A stretch of 64,000 bases of DNA, taken from positions 1-64,000 of the forward strand of contig NZ_SWCM01000021.1 of NCBI RefSeq assembly GCF_005116645.1, written 5' to 3'. This stretch comes from Desulfopila sp. IMCC35006. GTDB taxonomy: Bacteria; Desulfobacterota; Desulfobulbia; Desulfobulbales; Desulfocapsaceae. Shown one piece after another: positions 7,845 to 16,312 of this stretch; the stretch's first letter is position 1; every line of letters starts with the position of its first letter. The position numbers and the translations under genes were made by a program. A model generated the notes under the pieces. It was not told the origin of the DNA. It searched no databases and was given only the letters and a program-made list of their open reading frames with translations.

Positions 7845-10277
7845 ATGGCTGCAACTTTTAAATTCTCCAAAGCCTTTGCTCAAGAAGAAAGCACATCTTC
7901 TTTCATCCCATATACCAGCCAAGTCACAACAAATGTGGTGAAACTGAAGAACGGAGATTATTCCGCAACAATCAAAATGCAGGGCGCAGCACACGAGAGC
8001 GCCGACATAGAAGACATCAACTCCTGGCACGACCAACTCAACGGACTTTTACGAAACATCTCTTCCCCAAACGTGGCTATATGGTCACATGTGGTGCGAA
8101 GAAAATACTCCTCTTATCCCGCAGGTGATTTCACACCTGGATTTTGCAAGCACTTCAACGAAAAATACCAGAAATACATGGCGCAAGAGCCCATGCTCGT
8201 CAACGAATTGTATTTGACAATCATTTATCGTCCTCAGCCAATAAAAGCCCTGAAAATATTAGGGCTCTTTGAGAAAAGAAATAAAAAAGAAACAGAAAAC
8301 CACCAATCAGATGATATTGCGACACTAGAGGAGATAACCGGTGTAGCAATAGCTTCGCTCGAAAGGTACGAACCGGAACTATTGGGATGTTATGAACACA
8401 ATGGTTTTGTTTATTCAGAAGTCTTGGAATTTTACTCATTCCTGGTAAACGGTGAATGGCACCGCTTCCCTCTGGCCAGAGCAAACATAAGTGAAATAAT
8501 GGCCACATCAAGACCTTTTTTCGGAAAGGTAGGATTGATGTCACTAAAAGGACCAACAAGAACTCAATACGCTGGTATCGTTACAATTCAGGAATATCCT
8601 AGCATCTCGTTTCCTGGAATATTAAATAATTTGTTTTCTGTTCCTTTTGAGTTTGTTTTGTCACAGTCTTTCACTTTTTTATCAAAACCTGTTGCCATGG
8701 GCAGAATGAAAAGACAGCAAGCCAGAATGGTAAATGCAGGTGACGTTGCAGTAAGCCAAATTGACGCGATTGATCAGGCTCTTGATGATCTTGCGTCAAA
8801 CCTTTTTGTCATGGGAGCCCACAGCTTAAGTTTATTGATCTTTGGTGACGACAAAAAAACCTTGAACGATTCAATAAATATAGCAGGGACGGCGATTTCG
8901 GATGTTGGGATGAAATGGGCAAGGGAAGAGATTGGAATCGCTGGTGCATTTTGGGCTCAGTTACCCGGCAATTTTCAGTTTAGAGTCAGGGTGGGAGATA
9001 TCACCAGCCGCAACTTTGTTGCCTTTAGTAGTTTTCACAACTTTCCAACAGGTAGAATCAAAGGCAATCAGTGGGGTGATGCTGTAACCATGTTTAAAAC
9101 GACATCGGGAGCCCCTTTTTATTTTTCTTTCCACAAAGGCTCAACGGATAAAAACGACAAGCTAGATCCCAACCATAAAGACTTAGCAAACACAGTTGTA
9201 ATCGGAAAATCCGGAACGGGCAAAACCGTACTTGAGATGATGTTGTTGGCCCAAACTCAAAAATTCAATCAACCTCAAAACGGCAAAAAACTATCGTGTA
9301 TCGTCTTTGATAAGGACTTAGGGGCTGCTGTTGGAATACGAGCTATGGGAGGCCGCTATTATCCATTAAAAAATGGTTTACCAACAGGCTTTAATCCATT
9401 TCAAATGACCCCTTCACCAAATAATATCAGCTTCCTTGAGCTGCTTGTGAAACAGCTCGTGAAACATGAAGGTGTGCCAATAACATTAAACCAGGAACGA
9501 GAAATATCCCAAGCAATAGCCGGTTTAATGGCCGTTTCCCAAGAAAAGAGAAAAATTGGTGCGTTGCTCGAATTTTTTGATCCAACAGAAGAAAACGGTT
9601 TGCATATTCGTTTATCTCGGTGGTGTGGTGACGGTGTTTATGGGTGGTTGTTTGACAACAAAGAAGACACTCTCGACCTGGACAACTGCCCGATGGTCGG
9701 TTTTGACGTGACAGAGTTTTTGGAAAACGAAAGCACCCGCACGCCAACGATAATGTACTTATTTCACAGAATCGAAAACCTGATAGACGGTAGGCGCATA
9801 CCTATATTCATGGATGAGTTTTGGAAACTGCTAGACGATGAAGCATTTCAGGATCTAGCTCAAAACAAACTGGTCACAATTCGGAAACAAGATGGTTTTC
9901 TTGTCATGTTTACTCAATCACCGACACAGGTACTCAGATCAAAAATCGCTTTTGCAATTATAGGTCAAACTGCCACAAAAATATTCCTTCCAAACCCAGA
10001 AGCAACCCGAAAAGACTATGTGGAGGGTTTCAGATTAAGCGAACGGGAATACGAAATAGTAAAATCCCTTGGGGAAAAATCACGTTGTTTCCTCATAAAA
10101 CAAGGCAAAAACTCTGCCGTTGCAGAATTAAACCTGCGCGGGTTTGAAGATGAACTTGCCGTCCTCTCAGGGAATACAGCTACTTCAGCATTAGCAGAAA
10201 AACTTGTCTCCGAACACGGTACAGACCCTGAAGTTTGGTTACCAGAATTTCAAAGACTCAGAAAAAACCTGCTGTGA
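7845..10277 (+). CDS. virB4: VirB4 secretion ATPase
   Basis: This 810-residue protein has usual VirB4 length. The N-terminal CagE/TrbE region spans about residues 1-420. The ATPase domain carries Walker A GKSGTGKT at about residue 455 and a Walker B region IPIFMDEFWKLLDD at about 660. TQSPTQ follows, as in HerA/VirB4 ATPases. VirB4 energises pilus assembly and substrate passage at the inner membrane. The gene is in order between virB3 and virB5. Confidence 0.95.
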   Translation: MAATFKFSKAFAQEESTSSFIPYTSQVTTNVVKLKNGDYSATIKMQGAAHESADIEDINSWHDQLNGLLRNISSPNVAIWSHVVRRKYSSYPAGDFTPGFCKHFNEKYQKYMAQEPMLVNELYLTIIYRPQPIKALKILGLFEKRNKKETENHQSDDIATLEEITGVAIASLERYEPELLGCYEHNGFVYSEVLEFYSFLVNGEWHRFPLARANISEIMATSRPFFGKVGLMSLKGPTRTQYAGIVTIQEYPSISFPGILNNLFSVPFEFVLSQSFTFLSKPVAMGRMKRQQARMVNAGDVAVSQIDAIDQALDDLASNLFVMGAHSLSLLIFGDDKKTLNDSINIAGTAISDVGMKWAREEIGIAGAFWAQLPGNFQFRVRVGDITSRNFVAFSSFHNFPTGRIKGNQWGDAVTMFKTTSGAPFYFSFHKGSTDKNDKLDPNHKDLANTVVIGKSGTGKTVLEMMLLAQTQKFNQPQNGKKLSCIVFDKDLGAAVGIRAMGGRYYPLKNGLPTGFNPFQMTPSPNNISFLELLVKQLVKHEGVPITLNQEREISQAIAGLMAVSQEKRKIGALLEFFDPTEENGLHIRLSRWCGDGVYGWLFDNKEDTLDLDNCPMVGFDVTEFLENESTRTPTIMYLFHRIENLIDGRRIPIFMDEFWKLLDDEAFQDLAQNKLVTIRKQDGFLVMFTQSPTQVLRSKIAFAIIGQTATKIFLPNPEATRKDYVEGFRLSEREYEIVKSLGEKSRCFLIKQGKNSAVAELNLRGFEDELAVLSGNTATSALAEKLVSEHGTDPEVWLPEFQRLRKNLL

Positions 10278-10314
10278 GCTTGATATCACAACAAATATTC
10301 ACTAGGAGGAAAAA

Positions 10315-11016
10315 ATGAAACGTCTAAAAAAACAATTGTGTCTCATTATTTTTATTTTTGGTCTTTTTTTGCAAAACAACGCCTGCGCCGGAATACCAGT
10401 AATTGACGGTGCTAACCTGGCCCAATCAGTCCTTCAAGTGGTTGCTTGGGCAGAGCAGGCAGCACAAATGGCTGAGGAACTCGCACAGTTAGAATCACAA
10501 TTGAGACAAATGGAAAGAGAATACAATAGTCTCAATGGTGTTCGCGGAATGGGTAGTTTAGTAAATAACCCTGCGTCACGCAAATACCTACCAGATGAGT
10601 ATCAGTCCATTTTAAATAACGGGTATGGCAACACTGACGCGATAATGAACGAAAACAAAAGAGTGGATTTCACCGAAACATGGGTAGATCCCGATTCCTT
10701 GGATGCTCAAGATTATCAAAAAGACGCTCGACAAGCGGCAATTAACAGAGCCACGGCAGAAGATTCCTACCGGAAAGCAAGTGCCAGATTTGATGATATC
10801 CAGGTGTTGTTAGATAAGGTGAATGACGCACCTGACGCAAAGGACATGGCGGATCTTCAAGGCCGAATTCAAGCTGAAGGATTGATGCTCCAAAATGAAA
10901 AAATAAAACTTCACACTTTAAGTCAATTAGCCACGGCTCAAAAAGACTTACAAAATCAGCGTGATCGAGATAAATCTACTGCAATGTACAAAGACAGCAC
11001 TATACCGAATTGGTGA
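10315..11016 (+). CDS. virB5: VirB5-like pilus-tip protein
   Basis: This 233-residue protein has a clear signal peptide cleaved near ACAG and a long helical coiled-coil body (about 40-80 and 150-215), as in VirB5/TrbJ. VirB5 sits at the pilus tip and contributes to recipient contact. The ribosome site is AGGAGG. The last residues, MYKDSTIPNW, closely match the tail MYKNNTIPKW of the next gene product, a feature I have not seen described for these families. Confidence 0.85.
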   Translation: MKRLKKQLCLIIFIFGLFLQNNACAGIPVIDGANLAQSVLQVVAWAEQAAQMAEELAQLESQLRQMEREYNSLNGVRGMGSLVNNPASRKYLPDEYQSILNNGYGNTDAIMNENKRVDFTETWVDPDSLDAQDYQKDARQAAINRATAEDSYRKASARFDDIQVLLDKVNDAPDAKDMADLQGRIQAEGLMLQNEKIKLHTLSQLATAQKDLQNQRDRDKSTAMYKDSTIPNW

Positions 11017-11024
11017 GGTTAAAA

Positions 11025-11306
11025 ATGACCAAGTATTATTTATTAATCGCAGGTTTGATTCTCATTGCATTTACTGGGTGCCAGGGTTCGAAAACAGACC
11101 TAAACGGAGTCCCAATTGTTACGGATGTAGAACACATAACCGATGAAAACGGGGACACGATTACCACTCAAGCATTTTTGGACAAATGGTGTCCGGGAGA
11201 AAACAAAACTCCTGTTTTCAACCCAACTTGTGTGATGGTAAAGACGCAGCGTGATAAGGAAAAAAGCTCGGAGATGTACAAAAACAATACTATTCCAAAA
11301 TGGTAA
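11025..11306 (+). CDS. Entry-exclusion-type lipoprotein (EexN-like)
   Basis: This 93-residue protein starts at the ATG after GAGG, 8 bp past the virB5 stop. A lipoprotein signal peptide ends at FTGC. The mature part contains TTQAFLDKWC and NPTC, resembling the cysteine-bearing domain of EexN-type entry-exclusion lipoproteins, which block redundant mating between cells carrying the same plasmid. Its C-terminal tail QRDKEKSSEMYKNNTIPKW mirrors that of VirB5. The EexN label rests on the lipobox, spacing of cysteines and location. Confidence 0.7.
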   Translation: MTKYYLLIAGLILIAFTGCQGSKTDLNGVPIVTDVEHITDENGDTITTQAFLDKWCPGENKTPVFNPTCVMVKTQRDKEKSSEMYKNNTIPKW

Positions 11307-11312
11307 GATAAT

Positions 11313-12335
11313 ATGGGAGCACCGGCAGCGTTCAATTTTTACACAACATTGTTCACGAAACTGAACGTAACCCTGACGACATATTTTCAAAATGTAGCCA
11401 CAGATCTAATCACCCAATTTACTCCTGTTGCCACAACGCTGTTGGGTATTTATGTGATGTTTTGGGGGTGGTCAATGTTGCGCGGTGTAATATCTGAGCC
11501 GGTAACAGACGGTGTGCAAAGAATTGTTCGTCTAACCTTGATAATAGCGGTTGCTTTGAACGTTGGTAGATACAACCAATACATAACAGATTTTCTTTGG
11601 CAGCTGCCAGACTCTTTGGCAGCTGTTGCAGCAATTGGTAATTCAAACCCCTTAACAAACACACAATTTCTTGATGACTTCATGGGGCATTTTTGGGATA
11701 TATTTGCGGCATTTTCAGAATATTCCTTCGCCTCCCCTTGGAGCAGCACTTTAAATATCCCAAATTGTTTTGTTTGGCTAGCCGGGGCTCTTGTTCTTTT
11801 GTCGGGAATCATCCTCACCGCATACTCGGCATTCTTGCTGGTCATGGCGAAGATTGGACTTGCTGTTTTACTTGCCCTGGGACCAGTATTTGTATTGTCA
11901 ATAATGTTTGAAGCAACAAAAAGGTTTTTTGATGCTTGGTTGGGTCAAGCCCTGAATTTCATTTTTGTTGTTGTCCTAACCTCCGCAATTATCAAACTGT
12001 TTTTGACTATAATACAATCTTATCTCATCGTGATATCCACACCAGCGGCTTTAGCCACGCCTTCGCTAGCGGGAGTACTACCAGCAGTTGCATTCTGCTT
12101 AATAGGTTTTTTAGTATTAATGCAAGTATCTAATATAGCGTCTGCGCTTGGCGGTGGTGTGGCTGTGAGCACATTAGGGGCAGTTAGTGGGATATATAGC
12201 AGGACAACGCGGGGAATAGCAGCAAGCCGACCAATGAACATTCGACGTCAAATAAATAGGAGTAAATCTGACATGAGGATTTTAGCGCGATCCACAGGGG
12301 TGAACGCAGTCTGGAACAAATTCAAAGGCAAATAA
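11313..12335 (+). CDS. virB6: VirB6/TrbL inner-membrane channel protein
   Basis: This 340-residue polytopic protein has a periplasmic N-terminus, then at least five membrane helices between residues about 35 and 285, including the conserved ALGPVFVLSIMFEATKRFFDAWLGQALN block. VirB6 forms part of the inner-membrane DNA path. A basic cytoplasmic tail of about 50 residues follows. It lies 6 bp after the lipoprotein gene. Confidence 0.9.
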   Translation: MGAPAAFNFYTTLFTKLNVTLTTYFQNVATDLITQFTPVATTLLGIYVMFWGWSMLRGVISEPVTDGVQRIVRLTLIIAVALNVGRYNQYITDFLWQLPDSLAAVAAIGNSNPLTNTQFLDDFMGHFWDIFAAFSEYSFASPWSSTLNIPNCFVWLAGALVLLSGIILTAYSAFLLVMAKIGLAVLLALGPVFVLSIMFEATKRFFDAWLGQALNFIFVVVLTSAIIKLFLTIIQSYLIVISTPAALATPSLAGVLPAVAFCLIGFLVLMQVSNIASALGGGVAVSTLGAVSGIYSRTTRGIAASRPMNIRRQINRSKSDMRILARSTGVNAVWNKFKGK

Positions 12336-12363
12336 CCAAAGCCAATTAAACCAAGGTTTTTTT

Positions 12364-12379
12364 TTGTGAATATTCACAA
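12364..12379. promoter_or_regulatory. Perfect 16-bp palindrome upstream of virB7-virB8
   Basis: TTGTGAATATTCACAA is fully symmetrical and lies in the 124-bp gap after virB6, the largest gap within the virB run. The gap is very AT-rich. A regulator could act here on an internal promoter for virB7-virB11. The binder is unknown. Confidence 0.5.
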
Positions 12380-12459
12380 TATTATATATTTTGTGTGTTC
12401 AATATATATAGTTTTGTTGTTGCAAAAGTACACATAAAACAAATGAAGGGGGTTGAACA

Positions 12460-12612
12460 ATGATTAACAGAATAATTATCAGCTTGATGTTCGTATGTAT
12501 GTTGACAGGCTGCGCTATAGCACCTCCACCTCCACCCCCCTTGCCAAAGGGCGATTATAGGCCGATTAACAAACTGGTGATACCTTCCGAAAGCACTCAA
12601 AAAAAGGAATAA
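12460..12612 (+). CDS. virB7: VirB7-like lipoprotein
   Basis: This 50-residue protein begins MINRIIISLMFVCMLTGC, a lipoprotein signal peptide with the lipobox LTGC, followed by a run of six prolines. The ribosome site is AAGGGGG. Small size, lipobox and the slot directly before virB8 fit VirB7, which anchors the VirB9-VirB10 core complex in the outer membrane. It is so short that sequence alone says little beyond this. Confidence 0.75.
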   Translation: MINRIIISLMFVCMLTGCAIAPPPPPPLPKGDYRPINKLVIPSESTQKKE

Positions 12613-12617
12613 ACACC

Positions 12618-13346
12618 ATGGACAAAGTATCGAAGAAAGATTTTGAGAAATATCTTGGCGAAGCCCAGGGGTGGGAAATTGACAAGATTATTGAACTGAA
12701 GAAATCCAGAAAAATAGCCTGGTGGATATCGGCAATTGCTATATGTATGGCTTTTCTTTCTACATTAGCGGTTACCGTTCTAACGCCACTGAAAACGGTT
12801 CAGCCATATGTCATAAGAGTTGATAATACAAGTGGAATTGTAGAGGTTATTGATTCTCTGAAGAACGGCAAAACGATGTATGAAGAAGTAATAAACAGAT
12901 ATTTTGCTCAACTTTACGTGAGATACAGGGAGGGTTATTCAAGGGAATTGGCCTCTGAATATTACACCAATGTTGGTCTAATGTCTGCAGGACAAGAACA
13001 GCAAAAATTTGCTAATTATTTTAATCCCAAAAACCCTAGCTCTCCTCTAAACGAATATGGAGAATACAAAAAAGTAAGCGTGAAGATTTTTGGCACCACC
13101 TTTATAAAGCCGGAAATTGCCCTTGTGCGTTATGCAAAGCTCGTAGAAGAAAGAGGGTCAAGCAAGGTCCAAAGCACACACTACACCGCCACGATAATTT
13201 TCAAATATATTGGTAAAACGAACATGTCTGAAGAAAACAGAGCTATTAATCCGTTAGGATTCCAAGTAGTCGAATATAGGAACGACCCTGATTCTGCCCC
13301 CCAGGAAATACTTTTACCCGAAATTGAAAAAGGAGTGAAACAATGA
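12618..13346 (+). CDS. virB8: VirB8 assembly factor
   Basis: This 242-residue protein has a cytoplasmic N-terminus, one membrane helix at about 33-56 and a periplasmic NTF2-like VirB8 domain (VQPYVIRVDNTSGIVEV..., then REGYSRELASEYY). VirB8 nucleates channel assembly. The C-terminus FQVVEYRNDPD is family-typical. Its stop overlaps virB9 by 4 bp. Confidence 0.92.
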   Translation: MDKVSKKDFEKYLGEAQGWEIDKIIELKKSRKIAWWISAIAICMAFLSTLAVTVLTPLKTVQPYVIRVDNTSGIVEVIDSLKNGKTMYEEVINRYFAQLYVRYREGYSRELASEYYTNVGLMSAGQEQQKFANYFNPKNPSSPLNEYGEYKKVSVKIFGTTFIKPEIALVRYAKLVEERGSSKVQSTHYTATIIFKYIGKTNMSEENRAINPLGFQVVEYRNDPDSAPQEILLPEIEKGVKQ

Positions 13347-14203
13347 AATCGTCTTTGTTTTGCATCTTGTTGTTCGTTTTAATAATGCCTACGCTTGCAC
13401 GCTCTGAGATGGTTCCAAATAAAGGCAAATATGATGCTCGCGTCAGGGTTGCCAATTATAATCCGGAAAATGTAATAAAAATATTAACATTTTATGGGGT
13501 GTCAACACATATACAATTCGGTGACGGTGAAGATGTTAAATATGTTGCTGCTGGCGACGACAAAGCGTGGCGAATAGTTTCAAAAGAAAACAACCTATTT
13601 ATAAAGCCAACTTCTGAAAAAGCGGACACAAATGTTACTGTAATAACCCAAAAAAGGACATATCAATTTGCCTTGGTTGTAGATAAAAAGTCTATAAGAG
13701 ACGAAAAAGCATGGTCGAGTCAAAATCTTATATATTCTTTGTCTTTTCGATATCCGCAGGAAGAGGCGGCAAAAACACTTGAGGAAGAAAAACGGGCAAA
13801 AGAAAAAGCTGCTTACTTGGAAATACAAGCCAAACTAAAGGCAAAAAAATATGACGAAAAAGCTAATTTCAACTATTGGGTCGCAGGATCAGAAGAAATT
13901 AGCCCAACAACCGCATACGACAACGGCAGTTTTATATTCCTTACTTTCAGCAACAATAGAGATATGCCAGCAATATACTCTGTTGATGAGAGCGAAAAAG
14001 AAGCATTAATTAACACCAATGTTATCAACGGCAATACAATTGTAGTCCAGCGAATGGTCAAAAAATTAATGTTGCGAAAAGGACCCGCTGTAGCCTCTGT
14101 GGTAAACAGATCTTTTAACCTGGACGGAGGAAAGGACAACAAGACAGGAACTGTCGCGCCAGACGTGGAAAGAACCATTAAAGGAGAGCAAGATGAACTC
14201 TGA
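13343..14203 (+). CDS. virB9: VirB9/CagX core-complex protein
   Basis: This 286-residue protein has a signal peptide ending near LARS, an N-terminal CagX domain with the SLSFRYP strand, a charged linker at about 135-175 and the C-terminal domain NYWVAGSEEISPTTAYDNG. VirB9 forms the outer-membrane core ring with VirB7 and VirB10. It overlaps both neighbours, so virB8-virB11 are translationally coupled. Confidence 0.93.
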   Translation: MKSSLFCILLFVLIMPTLARSEMVPNKGKYDARVRVANYNPENVIKILTFYGVSTHIQFGDGEDVKYVAAGDDKAWRIVSKENNLFIKPTSEKADTNVTVITQKRTYQFALVVDKKSIRDEKAWSSQNLIYSLSFRYPQEEAAKTLEEEKRAKEKAAYLEIQAKLKAKKYDEKANFNYWVAGSEEISPTTAYDNGSFIFLTFSNNRDMPAIYSVDESEKEALINTNVINGNTIVVQRMVKKLMLRKGPAVASVVNRSFNLDGGKDNKTGTVAPDVERTIKGEQDEL

Positions 14204-15296
14204 TAATAATACAGAAAGCGATATCAATAGAGAAAACGAAGGTGTGCCCACAGTTAACAGAAGAACTGGCACGAATAAAGTATTAACCACAATAGGTTAT
14301 GTTTTTCTATTGGTGCTTGGCGCGGGCCTTATTTGGTTGGTGAACTTTCCTCCCCAACCAAAAGAAAAAAACACTCCAATAAAAGAAGAAGTTCAAAACC
14401 GAATGCCAGCACTGGTAATACCTGTCAAACGAAAGGAAATTGCAGACCAATTTACACCACCTCCCCCGGTTCCTTTAGTGGTAAACGCCGAAACAACATC
14501 CAACAAAAACACAAGCGGGAAAAAAGAGCAGGATTGGACAGACAGGAAAATGAGCGGCGATATGTTGATTTCAAACTCTAACGAAGGTAAAGGAAATAAC
14601 CCACCGCCCAAAAAGACTACCCCGCAAGGAGCGCAACCAACCAACGAAAACGGTCCCGACAACAAACTTGCAGATCGGCTTATACCAACCGCAACACCCC
14701 AATCCGTCGCTTCTCAGTTACCCGACAGAAACTACCTTATCACAAAAGGAACAACCCTCGACTGTGCTCTTGAAACAGCAATAGACAGTACTGTTCCAGG
14801 ATTAACAACATGCCGACTCACCAGGGACACATATTCAAACAACGGGCAAGTGCTTCTTTTGGATCGTGGATCAAAGTTAGTAGGTGAATATCAAGGAGGG
14901 ATAAAACAAGGACAAGCCCGAATATTTGTGCTTTGGACTCGCGCAGAAACGCCGGAAGGCGTGATCATATCGCTTGATTCACCCGGAACAGACGCGCTAG
15001 GCAGGTCTGGGTTAGAGGGGTGGGTTGACAACCACTTCATTGAACGTTTTGGAGCAGCAATAATGATGAGTCTGCTACAAGGATCTATAGAAGCTTTTGT
15101 CAATAGCACAAATGACGGCAGCACGGTGAATTTTTATGACAACACAGCAAGTGGAGGGGAAAAAATTGTCGAGAAAATACTCGAATCCTCGGTCAACATA
15201 CCGCCAACTTTGATTAAAAACCAAGGTGATCACATTCAAATAATGGTGGCTCGTGACCTGAGTTTTTCAAACGTTTATGGATTAAGGGTAAACTAA
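14193..15296 (+). CDS. virB10: VirB10/TrbI core-complex protein
   Basis: This 367-residue protein has one inner-membrane helix at about 28-50 and a proline-rich periplasmic linker (PPPPVPL, PPPKKTTP). The C-terminal TrbI barrel domain starts at about 175 (ITKGTTLDCALETAIDS) with the antenna region near 275-300 and IMMSLLQGS. VirB10 spans the envelope and relays ATP-driven changes to the outer-membrane pore. It overlaps virB9 by 11 bp and abuts virB11. Confidence 0.95.
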   Translation: MNSDNNTESDINRENEGVPTVNRRTGTNKVLTTIGYVFLLVLGAGLIWLVNFPPQPKEKNTPIKEEVQNRMPALVIPVKRKEIADQFTPPPPVPLVVNAETTSNKNTSGKKEQDWTDRKMSGDMLISNSNEGKGNNPPPKKTTPQGAQPTNENGPDNKLADRLIPTATPQSVASQLPDRNYLITKGTTLDCALETAIDSTVPGLTTCRLTRDTYSNNGQVLLLDRGSKLVGEYQGGIKQGQARIFVLWTRAETPEGVIISLDSPGTDALGRSGLEGWVDNHFIERFGAAIMMSLLQGSIEAFVNSTNDGSTVNFYDNTASGGEKIVEKILESSVNIPPTLIKNQGDHIQIMVARDLSFSNVYGLRVN

Positions 15297-16312
15297 TGCT
15301 CGACAGTAAGAAAAACGGGCAATCGACTGAAATGCTCGACGAATATATTAAACCTCTTGTTGAATTTTTAAACGATTCAACTCTGAACGAGGTTTGTGTT
15401 AACCGCCCTGGCGAAATATGGACTGAGGGAGAAAATGGGTGGACATGTCACAAAAGTGATTCCCTAGATTTTAGTTATTGTCGTCAGCTTGCAACCTTAA
15501 TTGCTGGTTACAATAAAAAGTCTATCTCCCCTGAAAAACCAGTTTTATCTGCAACTTTACCCGGAGGTGAGCGTATACAAATAATCATCCCCCCCGCCTG
15601 TGAAGCCTCTACCGTATCAATCACAATAAGGAAACCTTCAAAAATTGACAAAACCCTCGACCAACTAGAAACCGAAGGTTCCTTTGAAGAATACGAAGAC
15701 GTGCCTGATGATCTGAAACCATTTGAACATGAATTAGTAAAACTCAAACAAGAAAAAAGAATTAAAGAGTTTCTTGATTTAGCAGTAAAAAGACATCGCA
15801 ACATATTAATTGTAGGAAAAACAGGATCTGGAAAAACAACAATAACAAAAAGTCTTACGAGAAGTATCGACCCAAAAGAGAGATTGGTTACCATTGAAGA
15901 TGTTCATGAACTTTTTTTACATCATCACCCCAACAAGGTGCATTTGTTTTACACAAGGGAAGACGAAAGCGGAGCAAAGGTCACATCAAAGCAAATGTTA
16001 GCGTCATGTCTACGCATGAAACCAGATCGAATATTATTGGCAGAATTGCGCGGTGATGAAGCTTGGGAATTTATAAAAAGCGTTAACACAGGTCACCCTG
16101 GTTCAATATCGACAATGCACGCAAACGGGGCACTCGAAACATTTGAACAATTAACTGCCCTTATCAAGGACAGTAAAACAGGGACCCATTTAGACACAAA
16201 ATACATTAAGGAACGATTGGTTACCACGATTGATATAATTCTTTATTATAACAATCGAAAACTTAGAGAAATATACTATGAACCTGAGAAAAAAAGGCAA
16301 AAACTTTTTTAA
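15296..16312 (+). CDS. virB11: VirB11 traffic ATPase
   Basis: This 338-residue ATPase has the N-terminal domain with LNEVCVNRPGEIW. The RecA-like domain carries Walker A GKTGSGKTT at about residue 175, the Asp box IEDVHEL, Walker B RILLAELRG and the His box GHPGSISTMHA. VirB11 hexamers switch the system between pilus building and DNA transfer. Its 3' end overlaps virD4 by 35 bp. Confidence 0.95.
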   Translation: MLDSKKNGQSTEMLDEYIKPLVEFLNDSTLNEVCVNRPGEIWTEGENGWTCHKSDSLDFSYCRQLATLIAGYNKKSISPEKPVLSATLPGGERIQIIIPPACEASTVSITIRKPSKIDKTLDQLETEGSFEEYEDVPDDLKPFEHELVKLKQEKRIKEFLDLAVKRHRNILIVGKTGSGKTTITKSLTRSIDPKERLVTIEDVHELFLHHHPNKVHLFYTREDESGAKVTSKQMLASCLRMKPDRILLAELRGDEAWEFIKSVNTGHPGSISTMHANGALETFEQLTALIKDSKTGTHLDTKYIKERLVTTIDIILYYNNRKLREIYYEPEKKRQKLF

